DNA of 64,000 bases from Phallus indusiatus (taxonomy: Eukaryota > Basidiomycota > Agaricomycetes > Phallales > Phallaceae), in NCBI GenBank assembly GCA_027605045.1, contig JAQFWX010000019.1, forward strand, positions 310,001 through 374,000, in the 5' to 3' direction. The translations under genes and the position numbers were made by a program. Within the stretch, counting starts at the first letter, position 1. Each line of letters begins with the position of its first letter. This document shows positions 44,431 through 54,528 of this stretch, piece by piece. A model generated the notes under the pieces. It did not search any database, had not been told where the DNA came from, and saw only the letters and a program-made list of their open reading frames with translations.

Positions 44431-45949
44431 AGTTTTATACCTTGAAATTGAGACATTAGAGGCAATTCATCCATTACTATATTAGTAACATCAGGCAACT
44501 TAAAACAGCCTCTTCAGCAAAATTCCGCTTAATTCTATCCGAGACCCGTTGTTATTCCATTTCACATGGAGTATAGATCAGTTTTCACGAACAAGGAAAC
44601 ATTTGCCAAAAAAATACGGATAATCAAGCCGCTCAGGCTCATACGGTAAATAGTCAAAGAATTCTAGAGTGCCATCCAGATGATTGGTATCGAACGCAAA
44701 CCAAAAAGGCACTCAATCAGGCTAAGATTGCGCGCAGCAATCCACCGCGATAAATAATTCTTCGGTCCAACAACGACTGGATTAATCTTGAGACTGCACT
44801 TGATGGAAATTATTCATTTGACTTCCCATCCCCAAACTAATGAGAAGTACAGTTCATAGTACCTCCGATACTGTGGAAATTCTACAATGTCCGTATCCTC
44901 CGATTTGGCTTGTGGCAGTGACGGATTGTTTCACCCCCCGTGGTGTACATCTTTGGAACCATATGGCGGACATCAGTTGAGCTTTGCCAAAAAATGTGAG
45001 ACAATCAATGGCATACGGAACACAATGCAGCGCTCATCTTCCATGCCCGGAGAAGTTAAAAAGTCGTGTCGAGACACAGATTATAATGGGATTGTTCCTC
45101 TTTTACCATGTGCGTTATGCCCCAGCCTCCAAAAGGTAATGTTCATCATCATGGCTCTAGGCACGTAAACTCACTTTTTGTATCTCAAGTCCGGGGAGTC
45201 TAGAATGATCACGAATTAAGGATGCGCCGCATCGCGTCCACTCTGCAGGCGGTCCTTTTGAAACACACTAGAGGTACGCGAATGAGTCACTTAATAATGG
45301 CATCACCACGATTATTTTATCATTATATTATCTTTGAGTTTAGTAATGAATTCTCCGTTCAATTAATCAATAAAGTTTAAATCTGCGAGGACCTCAAGGA
45401 TCAATAATTCAATTTTCGAAACCCAGAAGCGTCTATTGTCAGTGCCAGCTTCACAATATGTTACGATACCGCGCTTGGACCACTGCAAATGGCTGGTTTG
45501 TAAACACTGAGACTGAGGCTTTCAGGCAATGTGTTCATCGATCCTAAACAATCCTTGTACAAAGCCATGTTTTGTTAATTCACGCTCCGTTTCTAAAGAT
45601 CTAAACCCCTACTAAGGATATCATATGTTCTCATGTTGAATTCAATTCGTTGGTACATATACCATAAAGCTAAACCCTTGTTTGTAACTCATTTCTATTT
45701 CCTAGCATTGAGCGATTCAATGACTACTTCAGGTTACATACAGGTCAGGTTACATACAGGTCAGGTATAAAATCATTTTTGTGAGTTGTCTGATTCTGCC
45801 AGTGGTTCGATAAATTTGATAAATTTTTCGTTTCTTTATATTCCAAGATCAACCCACTGCTACTACATTCTATTGATAATCAGTTTCGCTTGGACTGACA
45901 GGTATATTTTACTTGACGAAGATTTTCGGGTTCTCAAATCCTCTGTAGC
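44431..45949. other. Gene-poor stretch with a 16-bp tandem repeat
   Basis: No supported gene; the frame at 44887-45168 has no motif. At 45731-45766 the unit aggttacatacaggtc occurs twice plus four bases, about 185 bp before the decarboxylase ATG. Confidence 0.5.
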
Positions 45950-47359
45950 ATGTCTAACATCTCAAGACCCTCAGCTGACGCTTTTCAAAAAGCAGGATGG
46001 ATCGCTGTTAGCGAGAAAGTATTGCTCGAATATCTTGAGAAATTGGCCTCAAGAGCCCGAAGCCGTCGTGGTGGAGATGAAACGCTCCTTTCCAGCGTTC
46101 AGGCGTTCAAAGAATTCATCGAACACGATCCTGTTGTTTTCACGGATTTTATAAGAATGTTTGAAAATGCGGTTGAACCTGTTTGTCATTTTGAGATAAA
46201 TTTACTTTCTTGACGCAAAATTTTTAATCTTTTTGTTTTTCAGCCAAAAGATTATATGGAACTTGTTTATATGTTGGATGGAGTTTTTCGCGAATCGCCC
46301 ACTTATGGTGCCGTATGTCCCCCGCTCAATACTATACTAACAAAAAGCATGAATACGCAAGGTGGCTTCTCCGCTTACACAAAAGAGAATTTTAACCGCC
46401 ATCTCAAGAACATGCTCAAGACTTGGGTTTTATATCTCGGCTCTCCGGATTCTCGCAGCGTCCTCAACGACGCGGAAAATGGATGGTTTAGTGCGGCTGC
46501 ATTGGATGCTTTGATGGAACAATACAACGGTCGCACATTTGAAGAGGTGTTTATCTGCGATCCCTATGCTCCGTACCATGGCTTCATATCATTTGACGAT
46601 TTCTTCACCCGTCGATATCGTTCGCCTGAAGTTGATCGCCCTGTAGAGAAAGTCGACGACTCGAGTCTTGTCAGCGCTGCTACCGAATCTATCATATATG
46701 CTTACCAGAAAGACGTCAAGCTGATTGATGAGCTTTTCATCAAGGACGAGAGGTACTCCCTCCTACACTTGCTTGCTGGTGATGCATATACGGACCAGTT
46801 CGTAGGGGGAAGCGTCCTCCAAGGATTCCTTAGCGTTACTGGATATCACCGATGGCATTCTCCGGTAACTGGGCATATAAGGAGGATCACGACTGTCCCA
46901 GGAACCTATTTTGCTGAAGCACCCGTCATGCTCGACAGTCCAATTCCACCCCCGGGAAGTGATGAACTCCCTCCTTATTTGAAATCATTCAGATATTTCG
47001 CTAATACCAACACTCGTCAATTAATTTTCATCGAAGCGGACAATGATGACATTGGTCTCGTTTGCTTTATTGCTATCGGGATGGGCGAGGTTTCGACCTG
47101 TCAAGCCACCGTGTACGAAGGGGAGCACGTTATGCGTGGGGATCACTTAGGGATGTTCCACTTTGGAGGATCTGCCTCTGCTCTCGTATTCCGTGCTGCT
47201 GCAAATTTACAAATAGATCCACAGCTTACTGTTCCCGGTGCTTTCATAAAAATCAATCAAACCATAGCCTCTGTGCCAACTCCTTTGAAGGACGGAGACG
47301 GAGAGATCAAGGGAAACATTGGTCTAGCTAATACTGAGAACCAAAGTTGGACCTCATAA
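45950..47359 (+). CDS. Phosphatidylserine decarboxylase-like protein (aromatic amino acid decarboxylase type)
   Basis: Two exons (45950-46171 and 46244-47359) give 445 residues. The layout is that of the soluble fungal PSD-like family, which includes the L-tryptophan decarboxylase PsiD: an N-terminal helper region (AFKEFIEHDPVVFTDFI, YGAVCPPLN), then FISFDDFFTRRYR, LQGFLSVTGYHRWHSPVTG, and the C-terminal self-cleavage region LGMFHFGGSASALVF. In such enzymes the Gly-Ser bond is cut to form the pyruvoyl cofactor. No transmembrane segment or mitochondrial leader is evident, unlike true PSDs. Whether the substrate is tryptophan, another amino acid or a phospholipid cannot be decided. No other indole-alkaloid genes are visible nearby. 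Confidence 0.87.
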
Positions 47360-47764
47360 TTGTGGCGTTGTTGCTTTTTGACGCCGCAAGGCCTGTGGAT
47401 TTGATGGCGGGTCAGACTCAAAGCTGTACTATAATTAGCGCATCATATATAGAATTCGTGCATCTTTTTGGTAGAGCTTTTGGCTGTCAGGTCCGGCAAA
47501 AAATCTTGCCAGTCCAGCTATTTACAAGGCCGATGGTCTACTATAGATCGCAATTGCCATACCCCGGAGTTGTTTGGTCAGTCGTAGATAACACCAATTC
47601 CTGGCTGCTCGCGACTCGGAGGAAGCATAGGGCGTTAACACGTTAACGATCATTGACAGGCCATATATTTTTCAAAAAGAAAAAGCTACTCGAAAATAAT
47701 AACAAAAAAAAACAAAAGTATGACGTGGCATACCAGCGCACGATTAAAAGCGTATTTATTGATA
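47360..47764. other. Convergent intergenic spacer
   Basis: Lies between the 3' ends of the decarboxylase and the lipase genes. A plus frame at 47347-47646 overlaps the decarboxylase end and has no motif. Confidence 0.5.
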
Positions 47765-48934
47765 TCAGGAATTTACGTCAGGCTGCTCCTGCCGATGTTT
47801 TCCCGTCTTGACACTCCTTTTATAATCCTTCAAACCCATATTCGGACAGCTCGTCGGCGGGATAGGTATTTGGAAAAGTGTTTCATAGGCTTGAACATGT
47901 TCATCCAGCGCCGTGCTGAAAAAATCATCACGCGTTGCCGGTTGGGCAGGCTGAGGTGTCGCTGTAAACGTAGTGGCGTTCAGAGGAAGATATGTAACGC
48001 CAGATTGTATCGATCTACTTTCTCCTCCCGCTATGAGGAGTTCCACTTCGGTTCTTCCCGCGACAGATTTGATAGGCCCATAAATACCGGGAATATCGTA
48101 CATATTTTGATTGGGCTTGAGGTCCCGTCGAACACACCAAGCTTTAGGAACAATGTCTAATGTGTTGATGAAGTCGGTGTTCCAGGCGCGGTAGACAGGA
48201 CCAGAAGAAACGATTTGAGGGAAAGCCTGGCTGAAGCGGTTGACGAATATGTCATTCCCAGGGGATGGTCCCGCCGTAGGATAAGTTAGGATGTTGCTAA
48301 CATTCAGAATGTTTTCTGACTTGAAAGCGAGGGCGACGGTTGGGGATAGCGCGCCGCCTAAACTATGACCGGTAAAGATCAAAGTCGCGGTAGAAGGTAG
48401 GGTAAGGAGATAGCGGTAAAGTGTGTGTACAACAGGACCGCCTACAGCGTTGGGCGGAGCGGGGTAGGTGATTATTTTCTGGGAAGCCACGCCAGTTCCG
48501 TAAGCGATATAAGCAGTGTTAGGAGTGATCGTAGAGGCCTTAACAGGTGGGTTCCTGATACCGGTTGAGACCCATTGATCAAAGTTGATGACACTGAGAA
48601 CTTCAAAGTCTTCCAACAGATCGTAAAGATCCGCAGTTCCAGCGATTGCAACAACATACGTGTTACGTTTCGTTCCGTCCGGAAATTCCAAGTTTGGATG
48701 ATTGGCGACGTACCAAGCGTTGTCGGGACGAGTATTAGGCTGGTCTATGGCTTTGTAGACTACGGGGCCCCAAGACAACCGCCAGGCGGGATCAAGCGTC
48801 GCTAGTAGACCTGGAATTTGAGCTTGAAGAGCCTTCTGTAGAGCAGCTTGGTATCCTGTACAGTGTCTGACTGCGTTCGATGCCAGTGAGACTCCGAAAA
48901 CCTGTTGGAAACAATCATAAGCTGCGGAAGACAT
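47765..48934 (-). CDS. Class 3 lipase-like alpha/beta hydrolase
   Basis: Intronless, 389 residues from ATG 48934. The nucleophile elbow FTGHSLGGALS contains the catalytic Ser. An upstream VVAIAGT stretch is the usual oxyanion-side strand, and TDFINTLDIVPKAW carries the likely catalytic Asp (NTLDIVP). The His is probably in the C-terminal DEHVQAYETL. No signal peptide is visible (MSSAAYDCFQQVF), so the protein is probably intracellular, unlike most secreted fungal class 3 lipases. The gene converges on the decarboxylase gene. Confidence 0.88.
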   Translation of the reverse strand: MSSAAYDCFQQVFGVSLASNAVRHCTGYQAALQKALQAQIPGLLATLDPAWRLSWGPVVYKAIDQPNTRPDNAWYVANHPNLEFPDGTKRNTYVVAIAGTADLYDLLEDFEVLSVINFDQWVSTGIRNPPVKASTITPNTAYIAYGTGVASQKIITYPAPPNAVGGPVVHTLYRYLLTLPSTATLIFTGHSLGGALSPTVALAFKSENILNVSNILTYPTAGPSPGNDIFVNRFSQAFPQIVSSGPVYRAWNTDFINTLDIVPKAWCVRRDLKPNQNMYDIPGIYGPIKSVAGRTEVELLIAGGESRSIQSGVTYLPLNATTFTATPQPAQPATRDDFFSTALDEHVQAYETLFQIPIPPTSCPNMGLKDYKRSVKTGKHRQEQPDVNS

Positions 48935-51900
48935 CTACAAAGGTTTAGTGTAATGAGTAAAAGCGAGATAATCAAAGGAAGCCAGGAAAGCTAATGAGCT
49001 CACTGTATCTTTTCAAATGGGACTGTAGGATTTCTCTTTGGTTTGTATGAAAGAGGATAGACGACGATTTATACGCAATTAGAGCGATCGCTAGGGACGA
49101 CAATTAGGAGCGGGCCTTTCATAATGGCGATTCGGGTGTTCCTTAGCCTGACAGCTAGTCTTGCGTCTTGTGGTGCCCATTGTGAGTAAACGAACTGTTA
49201 CGAATTCTAGTTGCTCGAGTCCCTGCTCTTAGTCACTTGGCACTTTGATACGTAAAACGTTGTTTGAATTGGTTTGAGGGCACGGCCGAACGCGAAGTCG
49301 CAAAAACCGACGCTAGTCATTCTTCTATGAAATGGGCACATTGCTTAGAAGGTGGCACCGATAGAGCCCAACCGGGTGCCCGTGACAATCCATAGTCAGA
49401 AACTAAAAGAGCTAAACTCGTGATCTCCTCAGATTAGCTAGAGTAACGCGCGTGGTATATGGCATGCCAGGACAATGCCAGGAGGTGCAATTGAAGGCAA
49501 AAGATTTTGTTGAATTTCGGCGTGATTTCGACACATCGCCCCGCGGGGAAAACGGACTTGTTGTTCGGAGTTTTTCCAAAGATCATGCCGAATCTCGGCG
49601 TCGCTTCGTTCGTTGACTCGGTCGTAGCCGTCGGCGTCCTGTCGTAAATACAAGTTCTTGACAAGTTCCATTCCTATTCACTTTTCATTAAAGTTTTTCA
49701 CTGGTTCAAAATTGTTCAAAACCTTTGTTTCTATCCAGATGACCCATCCCTGTGCTTAAAGAGTTGTACGGATCCATGGACATCCTGTTCTCGAGTGAAG
49801 GCATGTTTCCGGAAATCATTCTCGTATTCTTCGCGCAAGGTTCAAGTTGTTTTTCTCATCAAAAAACGGTACTTATCGCTTAATCTTCTTATATACGTGA
49901 GACGTGAAAATTTAGGTTCAGTCCAGTCGCCGCTATTAGTCTAACATATGCAAAGAACACCGTGTAAATTCAAGTAACTCTACGGGTTCGAAAGTACAGC
50001 TGAGGTTATCTTTTTTTGAATTTCACCTATCGGTGTTTGATGACAATAAAAAGTATTCTACGAATAGAAATCGGAGGAGTTGATGATCAAAAAATGATGT
50101 ATAATTGACTTATACGGTCACTTTAATATCAAAGACTCATCAAGCTCAAGGTTCAAACGTTCAACATTTAAGATTTTGTTGTCCCTCTCTCACACTTAAA
50201 TTCTTGAAAAAAAAAGGTAATAAGTCGTATAAGGTTAACATGTGAGTATTAATGCATAATGGTTAACCCGGAGCCGAAGTCTAATTCTGGACAAGTTGTC
50301 TGTTACGTAATCTAAATTACGCAATGAAGAAGTTTTTTTGCGCAAACCTTATGGCGGCGGATACGCATCAAATACGCATTGGCATTTCTCCCATTCGAGA
50401 TCATGTACTGGGCTTTTGACATACCTGACCTTCTCAACAACTCAAAGCTACGTATTACTCAAGCCGTCTATTATACTTTTCCCCATTGCGACCCGCGTGC
50501 GTAGTTGAGTGCTATGTCTTCATCAACGTATCTTAATCTCATCAGATTCAGCTCCACTATAAGTAGAACGGAATGTTAAAGGGCACCTTGAAGGCTCAGT
50601 TCGCACGCACTGTTGCACGACACTGGTCCTTCTGTGTCATTCAACCCGACAAACGCAGAATGCTGTAGCCAAGTTTAAAACAAAGCAAAATCATGATCAG
50701 AATATATCTTCGTATCATAACTTCAAGCCGAAAACGGATTTTCTGATTTCAGTCGGGACGAGTCTGATCTTGGACCTGACCTGTCTAAAGAGCGGCGTAA
50801 AATCGAGGGTGTCAAGTTGATGTCCTGCATATGACCTCCAAAAAAAGTGAGCTCAATTGAGATGGCACCGTCGAATATACGTCACCTTTATAACTTTAGC
50901 GGTTGCTGCGCCACTATTTTCTTTTTTAGACGGGATTTTAGATCTCAATTCAAACCCGAGCACCGCATATAATATAGCTCTTAACGCCTGAGGCCCGAAC
51001 TCGAGCACACGATAAATTCATTGGTGACCGACTTGCCACAAACGTCTGGTTCATTAGACAGATTGGATGGCACTTCGGCGGATTGGCGCCGACCCTTTTT
51101 TTAATGTAGGCAGGTACCTTATTCACGCTATTTACAACTTCTTTTGGAATAATGGAGCTGATTGTTGCTGCATGTGTACTCCACCCCTTTTCTGTTTCTC
51201 CGAATAGAAATGGCCTGGATCGTTTTTCAGCCTTCGCGAGAATATTTGTACCATGTTTGGAATATTCGTATGAGATCTCCGCCCGGTCGTTTTTCAAAAA
51301 GCCAGTTCAATGATCGAAACTGGTATGAAATTTGTTTTCTTTATATTTTCTTTTCAAGCTGGTCCTTTTTTTTTTCAATAGACGGACGATCTCCAGTCAT
51401 TGGTCTCGTGACGGATCGGCTAAAGTACCGTCTGATGATCCATCTGCGAAGAACCTTCGAAATGTCAATATGCTATAAATTTTCATCCAAATTCAGCAGC
51501 TAGAACGACGGCCTGATATATACAATCTTGTATTTGATCTTCTGGCTTACCGAGTAATTGTTCAACGCTCAACCAGGCATAGCATCATATCTTCCATCTG
51601 GCTCAAAGGTACTGCTCTCAAGACCCCAACTCTCCCAAATCTACCCAAATCTCAATGATTCCCGCCTGACGGGTGGGTGAGAAGGGAATGGCACGGGTGT
51701 CTCGGTCTGAGGATTGGTTCCCTTGAACATCGCAGTGCCTTTTTACATGGCATGGCATGGAATGGCTTGGTTGCTCTAAGTTTGATGATCGTATTCAGTC
51801 AATTTAGGCGTGGGTTTTTCTTTTCACCAGAGCCATATGGTATATTATTATCTCGATCCAGTACTTTAGTAAAGTGGATTTCCTCCCTTCCCTACTAGCT

Positions 51901-51949
51901 CCTAATACTTTTCTTCAGCTCAGTAAAACATTATCGTCGCCGTACAATT
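48935..51949. other. Three-kilobase gene-poor stretch
   Basis: The minus frame starting at ATG 49671 (77 codons, VNERSDAEIRHDLWKNSE) and the minus frame at 50950-51297 look somewhat protein-like but have no motif, intron support or paralog in the window. No other feature is seen. The right end is the promoter of the membrane-protein gene. Confidence 0.45.
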
Positions 51950-53870
51950 ATGTCTTCCTCTACTTCTGAAGGAATAAACCTTTCTGTTGTCTTTGCGCCG
52001 ATTTATTGGGGTAACTTCTCTCAAGTCATTTCCTGTACCGTTTTACCGTTTTAACAAGTTTTATTCGTTTGACAGGTTTCATCGTTTCTGTTCTGTAAAT
52101 AAAATTGGTGTCTCCTGACAAACATTTCTTAATTGTTTTGTTTGACAGACTAGGGGGTATCAGTATTCTACAAGGCTATCTCTACTTTCCCGGTAGCAAA
52201 GATAGGCTCAGTGTACAGCTTGTCGTATGTTATTCAGTCACATATATAGAACCCTGTTTACTCATTATTTTGGTGCAGGCGGCTGCTATGCTGTAACTAT
52301 TTACAGTTATTTTTTGAGGCTGAATGTATCTGTACTCATGAATTTCCTCCTAAAGAATTTTCGATATTTTATCCCTATCACTTGTAGCACAATCCGTCTA
52401 CTATTACCTGGTACGTTAAACTCTTGTCGCGCTTCTGAGCACGCTGCCTCACACGACATCTCCAATTAGATACCTCACTTTGGATCCACACTGCCGCTCA
52501 ACAGTATCACTGTAGAGCTTTCAATTGACTGCTTACTTTCGGCTATTATTACGTTTATGTTCGTAGCTTTTTTCCCCATCTCTGTTGTGATTATAAACTC
52601 ACTGCATAATTCAGCTCGCAAATGTATTTCGTCAAACAACTCTTCGCTGGTAAGGAAACCCAAATTGGTGTTTTTTGAGTAACTCACGGAAGGGTTCCAG
52701 TTCCAAAGCCGGCCGACCGGTGGTGGTCGCAGCCTAGCGTGGTGGTGACCTGCCTAATTGTGAGTTCTGGTTTAGCTCATTCCTTGAGGTCCTCATGGTA
52801 TAATGTTCTCAACAGGCGTTCTTTGCTGTGTGCGCTTTTGGTGAGCAATTCAGGTATTCATTCAGTGCGTTCACGAAATTTCAACTGTCATTCGTTAGCT
52901 TTTGGTATCGGTAAGTCCATTAGCTTCTGACCCATTTAATTAATACAAATTCCTATTAGCCTGCGCTTGGGTCATGATCGTTCACAAACACTCCGTCCTA
53001 GCTAATAAAGCTCCAGCTTTCAAGGTGCTTTATTCCTCTAAATCCGTTTGTTACCCTGTTTTACATATTTAAACTTTGTGTTTCAGTTGTTCTTTGGTTT
53101 AGCAAAAGCCTTTGGAGCTCTGACGGATATCCTTGCAACTGTTGCCATGTGCGTGTTTCTGTCAGCCGCGCGGACGGGTATGCGAAAGTAAGTCTTCAAA
53201 TCTCACCGCATCTCGATGTTCACGTTAGATTGTAAAACAAACTTAGCACGAATTCGATGATTACTTCGCTCATCCATTTCGTGGTTAATCGAGGAATTTT
53301 GGTCACACTTATTCAGGTTCTACTGCTCATCTTCTTTTTTGCCGTCGAAGATAGGTTGTATTGGTGCGTTTGTTCGAGTGCGCAACTCGATGTGCCTTAT
53401 TGACTATATGCGCTCTAGGTTTGCTTTCCATGTCAACGTTACTAAGTTATATGTCAACACGTTCTGTAAGTCTAAAGCCTCTGGACGTCTTTGATTGATT
53501 TCATTAATTTGATTGATTTTAGTTGCCATGCATGTTCTTTCCGTTCTTCCACAAATTTGTGTTCACTAATGTTTTACTTTATAGGCTCAACGGTCGCACG
53601 CTTTTACACCAGAAACAAGGGGATTCTTCTCTATATGGTTCGAACCCAAGCCAATATCGAAACAAACTGATCCATTTGGGAGAGTCGATGTCAAACTCGT
53701 TTCAGAACTCACAGACGGAGTATCAAGTAGAAGGAAATCTTCTTTCCTCCCCTTTGACACCTGGTACCAAGGCATTCTCTTCTCCTAAACAATTTTACCG
53801 ACCGCAGTCTGAGTCCCTTCAGCTTCAAATGCCTACGGTTACTCATTCAGTCATTGTTGCGGAGCGTTGA
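51950..53870 (+). CDS. DUF6534-type seven-helix membrane protein, copy A
   Basis: Multi-exon membrane protein of a family common in mushrooms and of unknown function. Spliced pieces in order: INLSVVFAPIYWGFIVSVLL, ISILQGYLYFP, PHFGSTLPLNSITVELSID, QMYFVKQLFA, RWWSQPSVV, CAFAFGIACAWVMI, LTDILATVAMCVFLS, TNSMITSLIHFVVNRGILV and FAFHVNVTKLYVN. The last matches the DUF6534 C-terminal signature. A polar tail of about 95 residues follows. Two tiny exons (52076-52094, 19 nt; 52899-52910, 12 nt) are needed. The start is ATG 51950 and the stop is at 53870. About 310-330 residues. Confidence 0.83.
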
Positions 53871-54243
53871 GCTTCTTCTTCTTTGTACATTTACTTTTGT
53901 GTTATTTTGATATTGTCTGTCCTTTCCGCGTAGTTCTACTTTTGCAAGATGAAGACTGAATTCGAGAGCGTAAAAAAAATTAAAGTCATTTGTTAAAATT
54001 AAGTTGTGCATTAAATTTATCTTTGAAAGAAGCAACAAATACAAAAAGGTATTTGTGGCATTTTGGTAAAAAGTGTAATAGAACGCTTTGAGATATTTGG
54101 ATAAGTTGGCGGAAATCGTATAAGTTTGAGGTTCTAATAGATTTTAGAAACGTCAATTTTCATCGCCGAGAAAGAATAGAAGAAATCAAACAAACAAAGT
54201 AAAAGAAATGTAAAATTCACTAGAAGCCGTGAAAAAATTTTCC
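53871..54243. other. Intergenic, no gene supported
   Basis: AT-rich 3' flanks of the membrane-protein gene (left) and of the small Arg-rich gene (right). Nothing else is visible. Confidence 0.5.
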
Positions 54244-54528
54244 TCAACGTTGAGTATCGTTAAGTCTCCGTCGGACGTTTCGGGAGCCCTCTGGGGGCGG
54301 AGCTTGAATTTCATTTAACTCAGTTGCAGCCACTTCAACTCGACTTTGCGCGTTTCTTCCTCTGCCATTTCGTGTCCCCGTCCCCTCTCTCCTCCTCCGT
54401 GCTCGTCTCCTTCTTTCCACCTTGAAAAGAGGTGGAACATTTTCTTTGTTCCCCTCCGAGAAATCGATAGGGATATTGATGGTTATGGGTACGGGGAACG
54501 AAGGTGGATAAAAAACCACGAAGTCCAT
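54244..54528 (-). CDS. Small basic protein with KEN motif
   Basis: Single open frame of 94 residues from ATG 54528. The N-terminus is MDFVVFYPPSFPVPI, followed by NKENVPP, then an Arg-rich block (ERRRRARRRREG) and a polar tail ending RRRLNDTQR. KEN followed closely by proline fits the recognition signal for the anaphase-promoting complex. The Arg block could act as a nuclear localisation or nucleic-acid-binding segment. No family is assigned. The compositional structure and intact frame argue for a real gene, but there is no intron or paralog to confirm it. Confidence 0.5.
   Translation of the reverse strand: MDFVVFYPPSFPVPITINIPIDFSEGNKENVPPLFKVERRRRARRRREGTGTRNGRGRNAQSRVEVAATELNEIQAPPPEGSRNVRRRLNDTQR

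Noticed and set aside
44887..45168. 93-codon plus frame
   Set aside because: No motif, no splice partner and no paralog.
45950..48934. A psilocybin-type biosynthetic cluster
   Set aside because: Only a PSD-like decarboxylase is present. The neighbour is a lipase, and no kinase, methyltransferase or intact P450 of such a cluster is nearby.
49438..49671. 77-codon minus frame starting at ATG 49671
   Set aside because: Protein-like composition but no motif, intron or paralog; isolated in a gene-poor stretch.
50950..51297. 115-codon minus frame
   Set aside because: No recognisable domain; composition looks random, and no splice signals extend it.
53640..53660. ggttcgaaccc, resembling a tRNA T-loop
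   Set aside because: Falls inside the last exon of a DUF6534 gene; no acceptor stem or anticodon arm around it. No tRNA was found elsewhere by eye.
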